15,782 nt of DNA from Bacillota bacterium (GTDB lineage Bacteria > Bacillota > Clostridia > Lachnospirales > Anaerotignaceae), in the NCBI GenBank assembly GCA_023413275.1, contig JAEZPX010000256.1, positions 1 to 15,782 on the forward strand, given 5' to 3'. This document shows positions 1 through 5,823 of the stretch, in pieces. The position numbers and the translations under genes were made by a program. The first letter of the stretch is position 1. Each line of letters opens with the position of its first letter. The notes below the pieces were generated by a model. The model was not told the origin of the DNA. It searched no databases and saw nothing but the letters and a program-made list of their open reading frames with translations.

Positions 1-830
1 CTAATAATACCTTTCATTGAAGTTTTAGAAGCCTCTTTTAATTTTTCACATATTTGCTCATAGGTAGCTGGTGTTTTTAACCGTGCTGTTAAATCCACAA
101 CAGAAACATCATTGGTAGGTACACGGAAAGACATACCTGTCAGTTTGCCCTGCAATTCAGGAATAACACGTCCAACTGCTTTTGCAGCTCCCGTTGAAGA
201 TGGAATAATATTGCCAAATACAGATCGTCCTGTTCTCCAATCTCGTCCCGCTCTTGCATCTACAGCCTTTTGCTTTGCCGTTGCAGAGTGGATAGTGGAC
301 ATCAATCCCTGCTCAATGCCAAAATTATCATGAACAACCTTTACCAATGGAGCCAAACAGTTTGTTGTACAAGAAGCATTGGATACAATATCCTGATCTT
401 TCTTATATTCCAAGTGATTTACACCCATTACAAAGGTTGGCATAACATCATCCTTTGATGGAGCAGTTAAAATAACTTTTTTTGCTCCACCAATTTTATG
501 TAATCCTGCTTTTAAAACTGTATTAAATGCCCCTGTAGATTCAATAATATACTCTGCACCACACTCAGCCCAAGGGATTAAGCCTGCGTCGCTCTCACTG
601 AAAACCCGAACCTCTTTACCATTGACAATGATGCAGTTTTCTCCGATTTCAATTTCTCCATTAAAGCGACCAAAAACACTATCATATTTTAACTGATAAA
701 CCATATAGTCTAGTTCAGCATTTCTCAAATTTATACCACAAAGCTCAAATTCTTCAGGACGGTTCATTAAAACTCTGAAAACCACTCTACCGATCCGCCC
801 GAAACCATTGATACCAACCTTAATTGCCAT
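1..830 (-). CDS. Type I glyceraldehyde-3-phosphate dehydrogenase, copy 1 (C-terminus off the window)
   Basis: This is a phosphorylating GAPDH, which interconverts glyceraldehyde-3-phosphate and 1,3-bisphosphoglycerate in the cytosol. The frame is open from the ATG at 830 to the window edge, giving 276 residues of the usual ~335. The Rossmann GINGFGRIG motif is near residue 7, the catalytic Cys154 lies in SNASCTTNC, and His181 follows. Two sites differ from the neighbouring copy. The acidic residue after the second beta strand (Asp33 there) is Leu35, followed by Arg36. The Gly-Pro in the S-loop region is Ala192-Arg193. In characterised GAPDHs these positions govern NAD versus NADP choice, so NADP(H) preference is my inference. 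The Shine-Dalgarno sequence is GAGGGG. The gene lies downstream of copy 2 but behind that copy's terminator, with its own extended -10 promoter. Confidence 0.95.
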   Translation of the reverse strand, partial: MAIKVGINGFGRIGRVVFRVLMNRPEEFELCGINLRNAELDYMVYQLKYDSVFGRFNGEIEIGENCIIVNGKEVRVFSESDAGLIPWAECGAEYIIESTGAFNTVLKAGLHKIGGAKKVILTAPSKDDVMPTFVMGVNHLEYKKDQDIVSNASCTTNCLAPLVKVVHDNFGIEQGLMSTIHSATAKQKAVDARAGRDWRTGRSVFGNIIPSSTGAAKAVGRVIPELQGKLTGMSFRVPTNDVSVVDLTARLKTPATYEQICEKLKEASKTSMKGII

Positions 831-874
831 AGTGTATCCCCTCTCATTTTACGAAAAACTATTCTGCAATGAAT

Positions 875-883
875 ATTGTAGCA
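875..883 (-). promoter_or_regulatory. Extended -10 promoter of GAPDH copy 1
   Basis: The minus strand reads TGC-TACAAT, an extended -10 element. It places the start of transcription near 868, about 38 nt before the ATG at 830. No good -35 hexamer is present; the upstream segment is the T-tract of a terminator. This is a prediction from motif only. Confidence 0.45.
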
Positions 884-891
884 CAATTAGC

Positions 892-914
892 AAAAAAAAA
901 AGCTGAAAATCAGC
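892..914 (-). terminator. Intrinsic terminator upstream of GAPDH copy 1
   Basis: On the minus strand a GCTGA/TCAGC stem with a 3-nt loop is followed at once by ten T residues. An overlapping 8-bp stem, CTGAAAAT (931-924) with ATTTTCAG (910-903), shares the 3' arm and would also end at the T-tract. It can only end a transcript that starts in the ~240 bp between here and the copy 2 terminator, which implies a short RNA or an attenuated leader. Confidence 0.6.
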
Positions 915-1047
915 AAATAAATAATTTTCAGAACTCTAACCAGAATCCTTCCATTTTATGTTTTTAAGTTTATGAAAACTAGATATGAATGCGGGACGTT
1001 TTTCGTCCTAAACCTTATTTTTGCATAAATTTGTGGGACGTTTTTTG
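892..1047 (-). ncRNA. Candidate small RNA or attenuated leader between the two GAPDH genes
   Basis: A perfect TATAAT -10 box lies on the minus strand at 1059-1054, although its -35 is weak. Transcription would start near 1047, directly on a small hairpin (GGAC, A-rich loop, GTCC). A second hairpin of the same design follows 42 nt later (GGACG, five A, CGTCC; 1008-994). The RNA would end at the T10 terminator at 892. No open reading frame with a ribosome binding site is visible inside. I recognise no Rfam family. This is inferred from promoter, hairpins and terminator only. Confidence 0.3.
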
Positions 1048-1050
1048 TCC
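993..1050. repeat. Two copies of a 17-bp palindromic repeat
   Basis: GGGACGTTTTTYGTCCT occurs at 993-1009 and again at 1035-1051, 42 bp apart. Each copy folds as a 5-bp stem around a 5-nt T (or A) loop. The copies differ only at the Y position, which keeps pairing as a G-U wobble. They could be paired hairpins of an RNA, a double operator or REP-like repeats; nothing here decides between these. Confidence 0.6.
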
Positions 1051-1154
1051 TATATTATATTCGCTCTTTTTCAAGCGAAGAAATTCATCAAACAAAACAA
1101 GGAATATCTTAATTATTAAACAATCAAATATTAATAAGTATCTACTTGTTTTTC

Positions 1155-1194
1155 AAAAAAAGTCCCCCTCATTCACTTTATGAATAAGAGGGAC
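1155..1194 (-). terminator. Intrinsic terminator of GAPDH copy 2
   Basis: The minus strand forms a 14-position stem (1194-1181 with 1175-1162, 12 paired) around a 5-nt loop, then seven T residues. It lies 21 bp beyond the stop codon of copy 2. It separates the two GAPDH genes into different transcripts. Confidence 0.9.
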
Positions 1195-1215
1195 CATTTC
1201 TTTAAATTATTTTTA

Positions 1216-2223
1216 TTATGCGTTGTCTACACTGTTCATGTGAATAATCAAATCCAGTGCTTTATTGCTATAGCCCCATTCATTGTCATACCAGCTAACA
1301 AGCTTAACAAAATTATCATTCAGCGCAATACCCGCTTTTGCATCAAAAATAGATGTATGTGCATCGGTTAAAAAGTCGGAGGAAACAACATCATCTTCCG
1401 TATAATCCATTATGCCCTTCATTTCGTTTTCACAAGCCTTTTTAATTGCAGTTTTAATTTCTTCATAAGTCGCAGGCTTTTCTAATCTGCAAGTCAAATC
1501 AACTACAGAAACATCAATTGTTGGAACACGGAAAGACATACCTGTTAATTTTCCATCCATCTCAGGAATAACCTTACCCACCGCTTTCGCAGCACCTGTT
1601 GTGGAAGGAATAATGTTTGCAGAAGCAGCACGCCCGCCTCTCCAGTCCTTTTTGGAAGGTCCATCTACAGTTTTTTGAGTTGCAGTTTGAGAATGAACCG
1701 TTGTCATCAAGCCCTCAACAATACCAAAATTGTCATGAATAACTTTGGTTAGAGGTGCCAAGCAGTTTGTTGTACAAGAAGCATTGGATACAATTTTCAT
1801 ATCCGTTGTATAGGTGTTATGATTTACACCCATAACAAACATAGGCGCATCGGCAGAGGGTGCAGAAATAACAACCTTCTTCGCTCCACCATTAAAGTGA
1901 GCTGCAGCCTTATCCATCGTTGTAAACAAACCAGTTGATTCCAAAACATATTCAGCGCCGGCTTCTTTCCAAGGAATTTCCTTAGGATCCATGCAGTTAT
2001 AAACAATAATTTCCTTACCGTTTATAATCAGCTTACCATCTTTTTCTTCCATTTTTGCATTATACCGGCCATGGGCTGTATCATACTTTAACATATAGAT
2101 CATGTATTCCACATCAATAAATGGATCGTTTACTGCAACAACATCAGCGTCCCCACGCTCCATCGCTGCACGAAATACCAGTCGACCAATACGGCCAAAT
2201 CCGTTAATACCTACTTTTACCAT
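1216..2223 (-). CDS. gap: Type I glyceraldehyde-3-phosphate dehydrogenase, copy 2, glycolytic type
   Basis: This complete 335-residue GAPDH acts in glycolysis and gluconeogenesis in the cytosol. The N-terminal GINGFGRIG motif begins near residue 5. Asp33, in VAVNDP, is the acidic residue that binds the adenosine ribose and favours NAD. Cys150 in SNASCTTNC and His177 form the catalytic pair. The S-loop region keeps Gly188-Pro189. The ATG at 2223 follows the Shine-Dalgarno sequence GAGGAGG at good spacing. An extended -10 box, a 15-bp stem-loop in the leader and a downstream terminator make it a single-gene unit. The features of the housekeeping enzyme are all present, so this is probably the main glycolytic copy, beside the divergent copy to its left. 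Confidence 0.97.
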   Translation of the reverse strand: MVKVGINGFGRIGRLVFRAAMERGDADVVAVNDPFIDVEYMIYMLKYDTAHGRYNAKMEEKDGKLIINGKEIIVYNCMDPKEIPWKEAGAEYVLESTGLFTTMDKAAAHFNGGAKKVVISAPSADAPMFVMGVNHNTYTTDMKIVSNASCTTNCLAPLTKVIHDNFGIVEGLMTTVHSQTATQKTVDGPSKKDWRGGRAASANIIPSTTGAAKAVGKVIPEMDGKLTGMSFRVPTIDVSVVDLTCRLEKPATYEEIKTAIKKACENEMKGIMDYTEDDVVSSDFLTDAHTSIFDAKAGIALNDNFVKLVSWYDNEWGYSNKALDLIIHMNSVDNA

Positions 2224-2241
2224 ATAAATTCCTCCTCGATT

Positions 2242-2284
2242 TTAATAGACAATTGTAAATTTCGGCAAAACAATTATCTATTAA
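2242..2284 (-). promoter_or_regulatory. 5' stem-loop in the leader of GAPDH copy 2
   Basis: A 15-bp inverted repeat (2242-2256 and 2270-2284) surrounds a 13-nt loop. Its single DNA mismatch becomes a G-U pair in the minus-strand RNA, so the stem is fully paired. An extended -10 element (TGG-TATCAT, 2294-2286) puts the transcript start near 2279, inside the 5' arm. The RNA would therefore begin with the stem and then run into the Shine-Dalgarno sequence a few nt later. It could stabilise the mRNA or be a DNA operator just downstream of the -10 box. Confidence 0.6.
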
Positions 2285-2285
2285 C

Positions 2286-2294
2286 ATGATACCA
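2286..2294 (-). promoter_or_regulatory. Extended -10 promoter of GAPDH copy 2
   Basis: The minus strand reads TGG-TATCAT about 60 nt upstream of the ATG at 2223. No convincing -35 hexamer is seen 16-18 bp upstream. The assignment rests on the extended -10 and its position just before the leader stem-loop. Confidence 0.4.
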
Positions 2295-2403
2295 CATTTT
2301 TCTTCTTTTAAAAAGAAAAAACGGCATTTTACTTCTTAATTTTCTATTATCTTATGTTAAGAACATAGTTTTATTTTTCCCACATGAGGAAAAACAATTC
2401 ATC

Positions 2404-2505
2404 TTAGTACTCTTCGGAACAGAGCATATCAATAATGGATAACGTCAAAAGTGCAGCTGATACTGCCAAAGAAACCGCACTCATTACCAAACGGGCAACT
2501 TTCAT
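2404..2505 (-). CDS. 33-residue putative single-pass membrane peptide
   Basis: This small gene has an excellent ribosome binding site (AAGGAGGT, about 7 nt before the ATG). The peptide has a short basic N-terminus (MKVAR), a hydrophobic stretch of roughly 20 residues (about 6-27, rich in Val, Ala, Leu, Ser and Ile) and a short acidic end (CSEEY). That pattern suggests one membrane helix with the N-terminus inside. A weak -35/-10 pair (TTTACT, 17 bp, TAAAAT) lies upstream. I do not recognise the family. It stands alone between gap and the divergent zinc-ribbon gene. Confidence rests on the Shine-Dalgarno sequence and the sensible composition. Confidence 0.6.
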   Translation of the reverse strand: MKVARLVMSAVSLAVSAALLTLSIIDMLCSEEY

Positions 2506-2616
2506 TTAAACTACCTCCTTTCGGAAAAGCTTGCAAATTTTATGGAAATATTTTATCATGTTAGCCATAAGAAGTAAAATAAATTCATTAAATATTTCAA
2601 AGGATGTGCTCTTTTT

Positions 2617-2985
2617 ATGATTTTTATCGGGGGAATCGCCCAAGGTCAAAAAGATTTGGGCTTTTTGCAAACCTTAATCTGCAAAAAATGCGGGCGCTAC
2701 GGCAGTGTTTCTGTTTTTATGGTTTACACATATTTTAGTTTTTTCTTTATTCCTTTGTTCAAATGGGGAAAAAAATATTATGCCGTTTCAAGCTGCTGTC
2801 AAACGACATTTTCGATTTCTAATGAAATCGGAAAATCCATTGAACGAGGAGAGAACGTTACCTTAAGAGAAGATGATTTAGAAATAGTGGGTATGGAGCA
2901 AAGTTACAGCACCCATTGCCCTGACTGTGGCTTTTTACTATCACCTGAATATACCTATTGTCCCAAATGTGGTAGAAAATTATAA
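2617..2985 (+). CDS. Zinc-ribbon domain protein of unknown function
   Basis: This 122-residue protein has two metal-binding cysteine sets. The N-terminal set is Cys22-x2-Cys25 with Cys60-Cys61, flanking a hydrophobic, aromatic segment (about 33-50, ending IPLFKWGKKYY). The C-terminal set is a classic ribbon, Cys101-x2-Cys104 and Cys115-x2-Cys118, at the very end. The layout resembles the small zinc_ribbon_15-type proteins of clostridia, whose role is not known. The hydrophobic stretch may pack against a membrane but is short for a full helix. AAAGGATG ahead of the ATG is an acceptable but distant ribosome site. A hairpin at 3004-3039 follows the gene. Confidence 0.8.
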   Translation: MIFIGGIAQGQKDLGFLQTLICKKCGRYGSVSVFMVYTYFSFFFIPLFKWGKKYYAVSSCCQTTFSISNEIGKSIERGENVTLREDDLEIVGMEQSYSTHCPDCGFLLSPEYTYCPKCGRKL

Positions 2986-2994
2986 GTAGAATTT

Positions 2995-3039
2995 CAAAAA
3001 AATGAGCTCATGACAGCATAATATGCTTACCATGAGCTC
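2995..3039. terminator. Bidirectional terminator hairpin
   Basis: A 9-bp perfect stem (GAGCTCATG at 3004-3012 with 3031-3039) encloses a second 5-bp stem (3015-3019 with 3023-3027). On the minus strand it is followed by seven T residues, a good intrinsic terminator for the spoIIA transcript, whose last gene ends at 3286. On the plus strand the following sequence is only moderately T-rich, so it ends the zinc-ribbon gene less surely. Confidence 0.75.
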
Positions 3040-3285
3040 TTGTTCATATTTATGTGACAAATACTGCACCCATATCCTTAACTGTTTTTTTATTTACAAT
3101 GATATTTCATAAATCTATCTTTCCACTTGCATGAAAAGCACAAGAAAGTAATAGGAATTTCAAATCTCATTTCATCTTTCCGCTTCGTTGAAATTAATAA
3201 TTTTCACTTATTTCAAATTGTATCATCTTTCATGGAAACCCATTCCTTTTCATAATTCTCACATAGAAATCATTCTAGTCTTAGA
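3040..3285. other. Non-coding spacer, no feature recognised
   Basis: About 245 bp of AT-rich DNA between the convergent zinc-ribbon and sigF genes. I see no open frame with a ribosome site, no RNA gene and no clear repeat. It is probably the 3' untranslated part of the spoIIA transcript. Confidence 0.5.
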
Positions 3286-3999
3286 TTATTCAGTGGCCAG
3301 CCGCTTCCTCATCCGCTCCAAAACTTTCTTTTCAATACGAGAGACCTGAACCTGTGAAATGCCCATACGCTTTGCTACCTCTGTCTGTGTTCGGTCCTCA
3401 AAGTAGCGAAGCACAATAATTTGTCTTTCCTTTGCCTCCAAGCTATCTAAAGCCTCCATAAGGCAAATTCGATTAATTACCTGCTCCCCATCTTCCTTAG
3501 CCGCCAGCTTGTCCTGCACCTGCAAATCCTCTTCATGACCAATGGGAGCATTTAGGCTCTCCACTTCTTTTTTTGCTTCCAAGGCGGGAATAAGCTGCTC
3601 TACCTCAACCTCCAACGCCTCTGCCAATTCTTGCAAAGTTACTTCTCTGTTGGTTTCCTGTTGAAGCTTCTCTTGCATTCGTTTTGCCTTTGCGGCAAGC
3701 TCCTTTAAACTTCGGCTTATTTTGATTGCTCCATCATCCCTTAGAAACCTGCGGATTTCTCCAATAATCATAGGAACGGCATAAGTTGAAAATTTCACTT
3801 CATAGGAAAAATCAAATTTTTCAATGCATTTTAGAAGTCCAATTGATCCGATTTGATAAAGATCTTCCAATTCTACGCCTCTACCCTGAAAACGCCTGGC
3901 AACGCTCCAAACCAAACCGGCATTCTCTTGCAGTAGTGTCTCCTTCGCCTGCCGATCTCCTTCTTTTGCCTGCCGAATGAGTTCCTGTGTCCTATCCAT
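3286..3999 (-). CDS. sigF: Sporulation sigma factor F
   Basis: This 237-residue protein is the forespore-specific RNA polymerase sigma factor that starts gene expression after asymmetric septation. Region 2 (about 24-90) holds the core-binding and -10 helices, with DLYQIGSIGL and the STYAVPMIIGEIRRFLRDDG segment. Region 3 follows at about 100-145. Region 4 (about 180-235) has the helix-turn-helix TQTEVAKRMGISQVQVSRIEKK. It is the last gene of the three-gene spoIIA operon, 9 bp after spoIIAB, with GAGGGGATG as ribosome site before the ATG at 3999. By family knowledge it is held inactive by SpoIIAB until SpoIIAA, dephosphorylated by SpoIIE, releases it. SigG is the closest alternative, but the operon settles the identity. 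Confidence 0.97.
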   Translation of the reverse strand: MDRTQELIRQAKEGDRQAKETLLQENAGLVWSVARRFQGRGVELEDLYQIGSIGLLKCIEKFDFSYEVKFSTYAVPMIIGEIRRFLRDDGAIKISRSLKELAAKAKRMQEKLQQETNREVTLQELAEALEVEVEQLIPALEAKKEVESLNAPIGHEEDLQVQDKLAAKEDGEQVINRICLMEALDSLEAKERQIIVLRYFEDRTQTEVAKRMGISQVQVSRIEKKVLERMRKRLATE

Positions 4000-4008
4000 G
4001 GCATCCCC

Positions 4009-4437
4009 TCATTCCGTAGTCAATGTTTTCTCCATAAAAATTCTGGTACCCTCTCCTTGTTTGCTTTCTACTCTGATTCCTTCCATAAAGGTTTCCATAA
4101 TGGTAAAACCCATGCCCGAACGTTCCAATTCAGGTTTAGATGTAAATAGGGGTTCTCTGGCCTGATTAATATCGGCAATTCCCATTCCTTGGTCTGCAAC
4201 CTCTATGTAAAGCTTTCCTTCGCTGTAGCCGCAAAACAACTCTACTTCACCGGTTTTATTCTCATACCCATGAATAATCGCATTTGTAACCGCCTCGGAA
4301 ACCGCCGTCTTTACGTCAGTAATTTCTGATAACGTGGGGTCATATTGAGATAAAAATGCCGCCGTCATAATTCTTGCTAAGCCTTCATTTTGAGATTTTG
4401 CGGCGAAAAACACGCGAAAAGCATTTTCATATTCCAT
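4009..4437 (-). CDS. spoIIAB: Anti-sigma F factor, serine kinase SpoIIAB
   Basis: This 142-residue GHKL-type ATPase binds and inhibits sigma-F and phosphorylates the anti-anti-sigma factor SpoIIAA. The N box spans Glu48 to Asn52 (SEAVTNAIIHGY), the G1 box is Asp82-x-Gly-x-Gly (ADQGMGI), and the G2 box is SGMGFTIM at 107-114. Its ATG at 4437 overlaps the TAA of spoIIAA by one base (TAATG), which suggests translational coupling. AAGGAGGG is its ribosome site. Length matches the family. Confidence 0.97.
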   Translation of the reverse strand: MEYENAFRVFFAAKSQNEGLARIMTAAFLSQYDPTLSEITDVKTAVSEAVTNAIIHGYENKTGEVELFCGYSEGKLYIEVADQGMGIADINQAREPLFTSKPELERSGMGFTIMETFMEGIRVESKQGEGTRIFMEKTLTTE

Positions 4438-4787
4438 TAATTCTTCCCTCCTTCCACATATTCCAAAGCCAAATCTATATTGGGGAATGATGGAATAAGG
4501 GATTGCATCGCTGACAGGCGAAAAATCTGCTCAACTCTTTCATTCGCCTCCGCAACTGCAATTCTGCCTCCCAGCCTTTGGATATTTTTATACCGTCCAA
4601 TGATTGCGCCAATCCCGGAGCTGTCCATAAAAGAAACGCCTCCCATGCGGAAAATAATATTTTTCCCTCCCATCTTTTCAAAAGCACGATCCGTTTCCCC
4701 TCGCAAAACCTCACAAGTATGATGGTCAATCTCTCCGTCTATTTTGATAATTAGTGTTCTGTTCCGTTTTAAAAATTTTAGCTCCAT
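4437..4787 (-). CDS. spoIIAA: Anti-anti-sigma F factor SpoIIAA
   Basis: This 116-residue STAS-domain protein frees sigma-F by binding SpoIIAB. The motif FMDSSGIGAIIGRYK at about 53-67 holds Asp55 and Ser56, the latter matching the serine phosphorylated by SpoIIAB in Bacillus subtilis (Ser58). GEIDHHT near residue 18 is also typical of the family. I chose the ATG at 4787 because GGAGG stands at ideal spacing and the N-terminus then aligns with the family. The frame stays open to 4937, but that would start upstream of the predicted sigma-H-like promoter. Confidence 0.96.
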   Translation of the reverse strand: MELKFLKRNRTLIIKIDGEIDHHTCEVLRGETDRAFEKMGGKNIIFRMGGVSFMDSSGIGAIIGRYKNIQRLGGRIAVAEANERVEQIFRLSAMQSLIPSFPNIDLALEYVEGGKN

Positions 4788-4853
4788 GAAATTCCTCCTT
4801 CCTAAATAACTATACATGATTTTTTGACCTATGCTCTCAAAATCCATCATCAA

Positions 4854-4878
4854 ATTCTCCCTTGTCACGACATGTCCT
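4854..4878 (-). promoter_or_regulatory. Sigma-H-like promoter of the spoIIA operon
   Basis: On the minus strand AGGACAT (4878-4872) is followed after 12 bp by GAGAAT (4859-4854). This fits the sigma-H pattern of an AGGA-type -35 and a GAAT-type -10, the known control of spoIIA in Bacillus. TGTCGTG between the two hexamers is a partial match to a Spo0A box. The transcript would start near 4847, about 60 nt before spoIIAA. Confidence 0.55.
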
Positions 4879-4914
4879 CGAAAAAAAGGACATAAAAACT
4901 TTTTTTCAGACACG

Positions 4915-4943
4915 CACGCAACGCAAAATTGCAACATACAATA
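4915..4943 (+). promoter_or_regulatory. Sigma-E/sigma-K-like promoter of the sigK-type gene
   Basis: CATACAATA at 4935-4943 matches the -10 of sigma-E (CATACAnT) and of sigma-K (CATAnnnTA). CACG at 4915-4918, 16 bp upstream, fits the short AC-type -35 of sigma-K; there is no good sigma-E -35 (ATA). Transcription would begin near 4950. An ATG at 4954 would then have almost no leader, while the GTG at 4993 gets a 43-nt leader with a ribosome site. Confidence 0.5.
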
Positions 4944-4992
4944 ACTCTATACCATGGTTTCAGAGCATTTTCAATCTTTCGGGGGTGAGTGT

Positions 4993-5823
4993 GTGTTCGT
5001 TTTTTTTGCTGTTTTGCCATTTTTATTTGCCTTTTCCTCTTCCGGCGCGTTTCCAAAACCACTATCAAAAGAAGATGAGGCCTACTATCTAAAACTGTAT
5101 CAATCAGGAACCGAGGAAGAAAAAAAGGAAGCCAAAGATAAGTTGATTCTTCATAACCTTCGATTAGTGGCTCACATCGCAAAAAAATATTCCAGCAGCG
5201 CAAGAGAACCCGAAGAACTCATTTCAATCGGCATTATTGGTTTAATCAAAGCTGTAGACTCTTATAATTTAGATAAAAATGTGCGGCTTGTGTCATACGC
5301 AGCAAAGTGTGTTCAAAATGAATTGTTAATGTGGTTAAGGAGTGGAAAAAAATATCAAAATGATATTTCTCTCCATGAACCCATCGGCACTGACCGAGAT
5401 GGAAATGAAATTGTCATGCTGGATATCATCAACAGCGATAATCCGGATTTTGTGGAAGCCATTGATTTTTCCATCAAATCAGAAAAAATGATAGATGCAA
5501 TAAAAACAGTCCTCACCCCTAGGGAAAGGACAGTAATTATTCTACGATATGGTTTAGCCAATCAAGACATATTAACCCAGCAAGAAATTGCAGAACGCTT
5601 AGGAATATCCCGATCATACTCTTCTGATATTATAGGGCTAAACAATTTTAAAATTCTTATTTCCCATGAATCCCCTCCGAAATTTCATGTTTTTCCAGTA
5701 AAACATCTTGGAAATTCCAAACTATCCGAATGGAACCATTTTTTTCAATCACTATTTCATCAACAAAGGCCTCCGCCGCTGCTCTTGTTAAGCTTGCTAA
5801 CATCTTTGATCTACCCCCGTTGA
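4993..5823 (+). CDS. sigK: Sporulation sigma factor K, 5' part, interrupted in region 4.2
   Basis: The first 209 residues match SigK, the late mother-cell sigma factor. They comprise a hydrophobic pro-sequence-like N-terminus (FVFFAVLPFLFAF), FPKPLS, region 2 (LILHNLRLVAHIAKKY, ELISIGIIGLIKAVDSY), SLHEPIGTDRDGNEI, and region 4 ending LTQQEIAERLGISRSY. At 5619 the homology stops exactly where VSRIEK is expected. The last ~67 codons run antisense into a recombinase gene, so the 20-30 residue tail with the rest of the recognition helix is missing. I chose GTG at 4993 because GGGGGTGAG precedes it at good spacing. ATG at 4954 in the same frame has no ribosome site and lies too near the predicted transcript start. 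The break, with recombinase genes beside it, points to a skin-type element. As written the gene could not make an active sigma factor. Confidence 0.9.
   Translation: MFVFFAVLPFLFAFSSSGAFPKPLSKEDEAYYLKLYQSGTEEEKKEAKDKLILHNLRLVAHIAKKYSSSAREPEELISIGIIGLIKAVDSYNLDKNVRLVSYAAKCVQNELLMWLRSGKKYQNDISLHEPIGTDRDGNEIVMLDIINSDNPDFVEAIDFSIKSEKMIDAIKTVLTPRERTVIILRYGLANQDILTQQEIAERLGISRSYSSDIIGLNNFKILISHESPPKFHVFPVKHLGNSKLSEWNHFFQSLFHQQRPPPLLLLSLLTSLIYPR
5611..5656. other. Left junction (attL-like) of the sigK intervening element
   Basis: SigK homology ends at the TAC codon 5617-5619. The first recombinase stop lies at 5659-5657 on the other strand. The 37 bp between belong to neither gene. An ATCA/TGAT pair at about 5613-5627 is a weak dyad around the break. 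The exact crossover bases cannot be fixed without the other junction. Confidence 0.55.

Noticed and set aside
3320..3370. SRIEKK-type sequence on the minus strand as the lost sigK tail
   Set aside because: It is the normal region 4.2 end of the intact sigF gene.
4872..4893. Palindrome ATGTCC with GGACAT as another copy of the GGAC/GTCC repeat
   Set aside because: Spacing and loop differ, and it overlaps the -35 of the spoIIA promoter; probably coincidence.
5620..5823. C-terminal 67 codons of the sigK reading frame as a real domain
   Set aside because: They are antisense to the end of a recombinase gene and have no SigK resemblance; they only show that no stop codon occurs soon after the junction.
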